Assembly (NCBI RefSeq): GCF_950023065.1
Contig: NC_088678.1
Span: forward strand, 59,054,460-59,118,459
DNA length: 64,000 nt
Direction: 5' to 3'
Origin: Planococcus citri
Lineage: Eukaryota > Arthropoda > Insecta > Hemiptera > Pseudococcidae
Numbering within the stretch: position 1 is the stretch's first letter; each line of letters opens with the position of its first letter. The translations under genes were made by a program, and so were the position numbers. The notes below the pieces were generated by a model, which was given only the letters and a program-made list of their open reading frames with translations, did not search any database and was not told the DNA's origin. Of the stretch, positions 59,756 to 64,000 are shown one piece after another.

Positions 59756-60290
59756 GCAATTTACCAAAAATTACCAGAAATTGCCAGTAATTTACGAAAA
59801 ATTACCAGTAATTTATGGGAAATTGCCAGTAATCAACAAAAAATTACCAGTAATTTACGGAAAATTACCAGTGATTTACGGGAAATTACCAGTTATTTAC
59901 GGGAAATTACCAGTAATTTACGGGAAATTACCAGAAATTAACGAAAAATTACCAGGCAGTAATTTACAAAAAATTAGAAATGACCAGCAATTTAAGAAAA
60001 ATCATCAATAATTCACCAAAACTTACCAGCAATTAACCAAAAATGACCAGTATTTTACCAAAAATTACCAGTATTTTACCAAAAATTACCAGTAATTTAC
60101 CAAAAATTACCAGTAATTTACCAGAAATTACCAGTATTTAATTTACCAGAAATTACTAGTATTTACCTAATTCACCAAAAATTACCTGTAGTTTACCAAT
60201 CCAATGTTAACTTTGCAAAAATTACAAAAATAATCTTTAGATAATTTACCAAAAATTACTAGTAATTTACCAGAAATGGCCAGTAATTTA
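59756..60290. repeat. 21-bp palindromic minisatellite
   Basis: Roughly 20-25 units of CCAGTAATTTACGGGAAATT plus A, most regular at 59781-59960 and degraded afterwards. Each junction forms the perfect palindrome AAATTACcaGTAATTT. As 21 is divisible by three, the plus strand yields a repeated LPVIYGK peptide (59781-60011). There is no evidence for expression, signal peptide or flanking domain, so I treat it as non-coding. Confidence 0.88.
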
Positions 60291-61860
60291 CATTTCAAGA
60301 CAAAAAAAAACAATGAATCATGTTGTTGAAATTCTAGAAAAATAAGACGATTTTACATTAATATTCAAAAATAATTTTGCTTAAATTCTGATTTTACGAG
60401 TATTCCTCGAGAATAAATTATTTCCACATCTTCTTTGCTTTTTTCAGCGTCTGTTTCTAGTAAAATAAAATCACATCACTGAAACGTCAGGACGTAAAAT
60501 TATTTTCATTTTTTGCCAATAATTCACAATTACGCCCGCACAGACGATGGAAAAAAATTCGCCGAAATGCTTGTGTTGCATGTCGTCTGGGATCATCGTT
60601 TTCACAGTCGTAAAAGTCTATAAAACGAACGCTAAAAAGTTGTTTTACGAGCTCAGATTTTTTTCATGATATTCTCTCACATCTTGTACGCATTTACATA
60701 GTTCTTTTATCGAGTTCGTACGACTCCATTTTATTGATATTTGTTTTCTCGTTTTCGAACAATAATTTCGTCAAACGAACCATCGACATTGTAACATTCG
60801 AAAATCAGATACCGAGCATATATTGAGGAAATTCTAACAATACCCCGACGAAGTTCTTTCCATAGATTTCGAATAGTAATTTAAAGCGCGTCATTTAATT
60901 TGAAGAGTTTGATCTTTCTGTGGTCTTCGTTTCTATACAATTGTTATAGGCGGTTTAAAATCCTTTCTTGTAGTAGAAATCAAAACACATCATTTTTAAT
61001 AGGTTTTAAAAATGGTAACACTGTTGGAAGCCTTTAAGAGAAGAGGGTTTTTTATACTTAAACCTACCCAAGTAGTGCTGATCCTTGAACTCAATCATTT
61101 CCACACATTACAACGAGAACGGCCACACACATATAAGTCTACGTAATATCATCGACATTTCGATAAAGCTCTACGCACTCGAAAACTGTAAATAAAACAA
61201 ACGGCAGGCTATAAAAAAAAGAATTGACCGTATGAGGGTAAATCCACCTTTAAAAGAGCCTAAGATTACAAACGTTAAGAAGTAATTCACTCGCTATTCT
61301 TAGCCAGACTTGAAAATAAGTGCCTTTCGAGAAATATTGAATAGAAAAGAGATAGGATTGCTTTCAAAGATGTTCAAAATGTTCAACTTCTTATATCGCG
61401 CGTTTAATGTCTACCACAGACCAGATCTTTCGATATGGTCTTATCGTCATTGCTTCTGCCTGATTATAATTTCGCAATATGGATCCGTTTATTTGAGAAA
61501 ATATCAACATACGCGTAAATCAGGTGATTTTTTTCTTTTGACAAGACATGTGTTTCATGATTTGAGAGAAAAAAAGGATTTTATATCAAATTTTATATAA
61601 CCTGACCTTGAAATCAAATATGTTGAAATTCTCAAGAGTCAATTTTCATGTTTTTGCTGAAAAAAATATAAAAAATGAAAAATGCGAATCAAGCAAATAG
61701 ATAAGAATCTACTTCGATGCATCCTTTTCAAAATGAGAAATGATCAGTGAAAGTAAGTAAATGAAGCTGGTTCAAAAAATTTTTGGTGCTTTCTTTCATC
61801 TCCTGTGATCAACTTCAAAACTGCAGAAACATCCAACTGATACCAAATTTAACCTTTTTC
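60291..61860. other. Intergenic DNA between the minisatellite and the second AAA-ATPase-like gene
   Basis: No gene recognised. The longest open frame (61310-61600, 96 codons) has no identifiable motif and no paralogue in the window. The promoter of the downstream gene probably lies here. Confidence 0.5.
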
Positions 61861-61997
61861 AGATCATCGGTTCCACTCAGATCCTCTCAGCTCGAATGCT
61901 TTCGCAATCTAGGCAATTTTTACAGCACCAAGATCAAATAGACCAAACCTCCAAATTAAAGTTCACTTTCAAGTAGAAACTAACCTATCAGGCTATC
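61861..61997 (+). promoter_or_regulatory. Candidate 3' splice site and 5' UTR of the second AAA-ATPase-like gene
   Basis: The pyrimidine-rich CCTTTTTCAG ends at 61862. A further CCACTCAG lies at about 61879. From there to the ATG at 61998 would be 5' UTR; an in-frame TAG at 61974 excludes a longer N-terminus in the genomic frame. Confidence 0.35.
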
Positions 61998-64000
61998 ATG
62001 AATCGGTTACTCTTCCTACTGGTGTTAAATTTTATCAAATCGATTCATTCGTATCGTTACAGTACAAATCTAGTGATAAAAAATCGTTTCTCCGGAGCTA
62101 CTCCAATCGCCTTAGGAACCGAGAGTTTTTTGGAACTGTTACAAAAAAGTGATATATTTTTCGATAAGACTCCCATAATGCATTATTTGCTCTTCATAGA
62201 TTTCAACGTTAAAGTGATTTATTTACCAGCAAAATGGGGGAAAAGCACCAATCTGCATATGATGAAGATGTTTTTCGAGGAACCAGTTGACAAAATGGGT
62301 ACACCACTTAAACGAAACGCAAGTATAAATCATCGATTATTTAAATACGGTGAAATACCTGAGCTAGACGGTTCGATCAAAAAATTGCGAAAACGATTCA
62401 GAATATCCGGTTGGGATATGGTCAAAGAGTTGCAAGGTCAATTTCCTGTAATTTACTTAAGACTGGGTAATCTCAGTGCAACTACTTTGGATGAATTTGT
62501 CAACCGTCTAGGTGATAGGATAAGAACAAGTTTCTTAGAACATTCGTATTTCAAGAATTTACTAGAGAGGAAGAACGCAAATCAACGGTTTCATTACCTA
62601 GGACACTACTCGAACTTTACTAAAATACTTGATAGAAAGTATGATCAAGAAACACTAAGAAACAGCCTGAGGCTTTTGTCGGAATTACAGTACGATCACT
62701 TCAAAAAGAAAGTATTCGCTTTGATTGACGATTTTGAGAACATACTGTTCAATATGCTCGTCGACAATACGATTCCTGATACCGAAATATCTTCTATAAT
62801 ATCATTTTATTCTTCATTTCTTCTAACCTCGTTCAAAGATAATGAATGTTTAAGGTACACGGTAGTAATGGGCACATTCAGGTTGATGAAATTGATCTCA
62901 GCTGACGAAGAAAATAAAGACCTGAAAGAACTCAAAGCAACCAACACACCCACCAGGAGGATCTATGCTGTAAGCAAAGACGAACGAGAAGAACTCTTCG
63001 AATACCTCAAACTACCTCCCGAGTTCATATCCAGAATATTATCCTGGTACGAAGGATACCTATCGGATGATTTACTCAGCGGAACTTACCTTATACAGGA
63101 TTCGTTGGCTAAATTCTTAGTCACCGAGCATCTGCAATTCGATCAAAGTGGCTCGTACGGAGATCGTATACTTTCTGTTATTCTGAAACATAAAACATTT
63201 CGTAATAGCCTTCGTTGCTTAATCGATGGTAAAATGTTTCTAAGTCCCTATCGACGCATAAAACGAGAGAATTATTTGGAGGATTATTTGTATTTCAGAA
63301 AACGTATACATCAAGGCGAAGATATCGAAATACGCGACCTCAATATATGGAATTTATTGAACTCCTGCGGATATCTAACTATAGTACAGCATGTCGGTTG
63401 CAAAGGATCCCAATTCCGGATACCAAATAACGAAATACGAATGGAAATATCGCAAAAGCTGATGAACTATTATATCGATCATTTCAACGTACCATCGTCA
63501 GCTCTTGAAAACGCGGTCAATCAAATGGCACAACTTGTCACCAATGATCAAACAAAGCCTACTGAATTAATACAATTTTTACAGAATATGCTCGATAACG
63601 ATGCACTTTTTGGAGATTTTGCCAGAGCGACACAAGAACACATTGATTATCCTCCCACGTTGAAAATTATTCGTTTTTTTATCACATATCTGACTTTACG
63701 AGTAGTTCTTATGCTCGAAGATTACCAAACTGAGCCGATGTCACAGTTGCAGTATCGTGAAGAGGATATGCGAAGTGTTCGAGCAGATTCTATTTTGAAT
63801 AATACAGATCGAGCTGTGTTTATATTGATCAATGACAAGGCTCCTTCAGCCAGCCATGTCATCGAGGAGGTTAAAACTCATCAGGAAGTAAAACGTTTCA
63901 AAGAAATGGATTATATTAAACTTGTAGGAATTAATGTCGTGGCCAATCGAATCATTGATATCGAAGCGCAACTGATGAAAAATCCTTTTAAAAATTCAGA
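61998..64000 (+). CDS. Secreted AAA-ATPase-like domain protein, paralogue 2 (runs off window end)
   Basis: The frame is open from ATG 61998 to the last base, so it has no stop inside the window; 667 codons are visible. Signal peptide: RLLFLLVLNFIKSIHS (3-18). The mature start YRYSTNL matches the first paralogue's TYSTNL. Domain order is the same: DIFFDKTPI (52-60), P-loop-like PAKWGKST (77-84), LRKRFRI, FPVIYLRLGNL, Walker-B-like FALIDDFEN (240-248), and WYEGYL. It differs at the first P-loop position (Leu for Gly); as I recall many family members also lack that Gly, so this need not abolish binding. Around the expected nuclease site the sequence is DMRSVRADSILNNTDRAVFI, with no acidic-Lys pair, so nuclease activity is unlikely. 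It continues through residues matching the C-terminal end of paralogue 1 and should stop soon after the window. Confidence 0.86.
   Translation, partial: MNRLLFLLVLNFIKSIHSYRYSTNLVIKNRFSGATPIALGTESFLELLQKSDIFFDKTPIMHYLLFIDFNVKVIYLPAKWGKSTNLHMMKMFFEEPVDKMGTPLKRNASINHRLFKYGEIPELDGSIKKLRKRFRISGWDMVKELQGQFPVIYLRLGNLSATTLDEFVNRLGDRIRTSFLEHSYFKNLLERKNANQRFHYLGHYSNFTKILDRKYDQETLRNSLRLLSELQYDHFKKKVFALIDDFENILFNMLVDNTIPDTEISSIISFYSSFLLTSFKDNECLRYTVVMGTFRLMKLISADEENKDLKELKATNTPTRRIYAVSKDEREELFEYLKLPPEFISRILSWYEGYLSDDLLSGTYLIQDSLAKFLVTEHLQFDQSGSYGDRILSVILKHKTFRNSLRCLIDGKMFLSPYRRIKRENYLEDYLYFRKRIHQGEDIEIRDLNIWNLLNSCGYLTIVQHVGCKGSQFRIPNNEIRMEISQKLMNYYIDHFNVPSSALENAVNQMAQLVTNDQTKPTELIQFLQNMLDNDALFGDFARATQEHIDYPPTLKIIRFFITYLTLRVVLMLEDYQTEPMSQLQYREEDMRSVRADSILNNTDRAVFILINDKAPSASHVIEEVKTHQEVKRFKEMDYIKLVGINVVANRIIDIEAQLMKNPFKNS

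Noticed and set aside
59781..60011. ORF with repeated LPVIYGK
   Set aside because: In-frame translation of the 21-bp minisatellite; no flanking domain or expression evidence.
1..64000. tRNA, rRNA, riboswitch or bacterial-type operon signals
   Set aside because: No GGTTCGAnnCC with a matching acceptor stem, no rRNA-like blocks, and gene structure is eukaryotic.

Overview
This is a eukaryotic nuclear window, almost certainly arthropod and most likely a hemipteran insect. The genes have introns with GT-AG junctions, the DNA is AT-rich, and gene density is very low. Non-LTR retrotransposons, fold-back elements, MITEs and minisatellites fill most of the space. Two adjacent genes encode AAA-ATPase-like/PD-(D/E)XK-type proteins with N-terminal signal peptides. 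My recollection is that such genes are amplified in mealybugs and related scale insects, so a mealybug-like source is my best guess; that is inference, not something the sequence proves.

Layout. 1-20.7 kb: intergenic DNA holding a ~2.1 kb fold-back element (2912-5020), a 5'-truncated but otherwise open APE-type LINE (about 5118-7480), and a 2.7 kb fold-back (10762-13475) carrying a nested 1.4 kb inverted-repeat element. It also holds two fresh tandem duplications (104 bp and 111 bp). 20.99-47.65 kb: one plus-strand gene for a two-pore-domain potassium channel. I assembled it from four coding exons separated by introns of about 10.0, 12.7 and 2.85 kb; the joined frame gives 393 residues with both pore signatures (TIGYGN and TIGFGD). 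Its introns contain a dead minus-strand LINE, a pogo/Tigger-like MITE, a 29-bp satellite interrupted by a 258-bp MITE, and a 30-bp minisatellite. 47.65-56.8 kb: mostly unannotated DNA with a candidate solo LTR and a small fold-back. 56.9-64.0 kb: two plus-strand paralogues encoding secreted-type AAA-ATPase-like proteins. The second runs off the window end. A 21-bp palindromic minisatellite lies between them.

How the genes relate. The channel and the AAA-ATPase-like pair show no functional link. The pair looks like part of a local gene cluster in which a nucleotide-binding domain of bacterial/fungal type was fused to an export signal and the C-terminal nuclease lost its catalytic residues. That pair is the most promising candidate here for undescribed biology. 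A second theme is that the three main minisatellites all have a short palindrome in each unit, and a CTGGAG-n-CTCCAG motif recurs in the fold-back elements.
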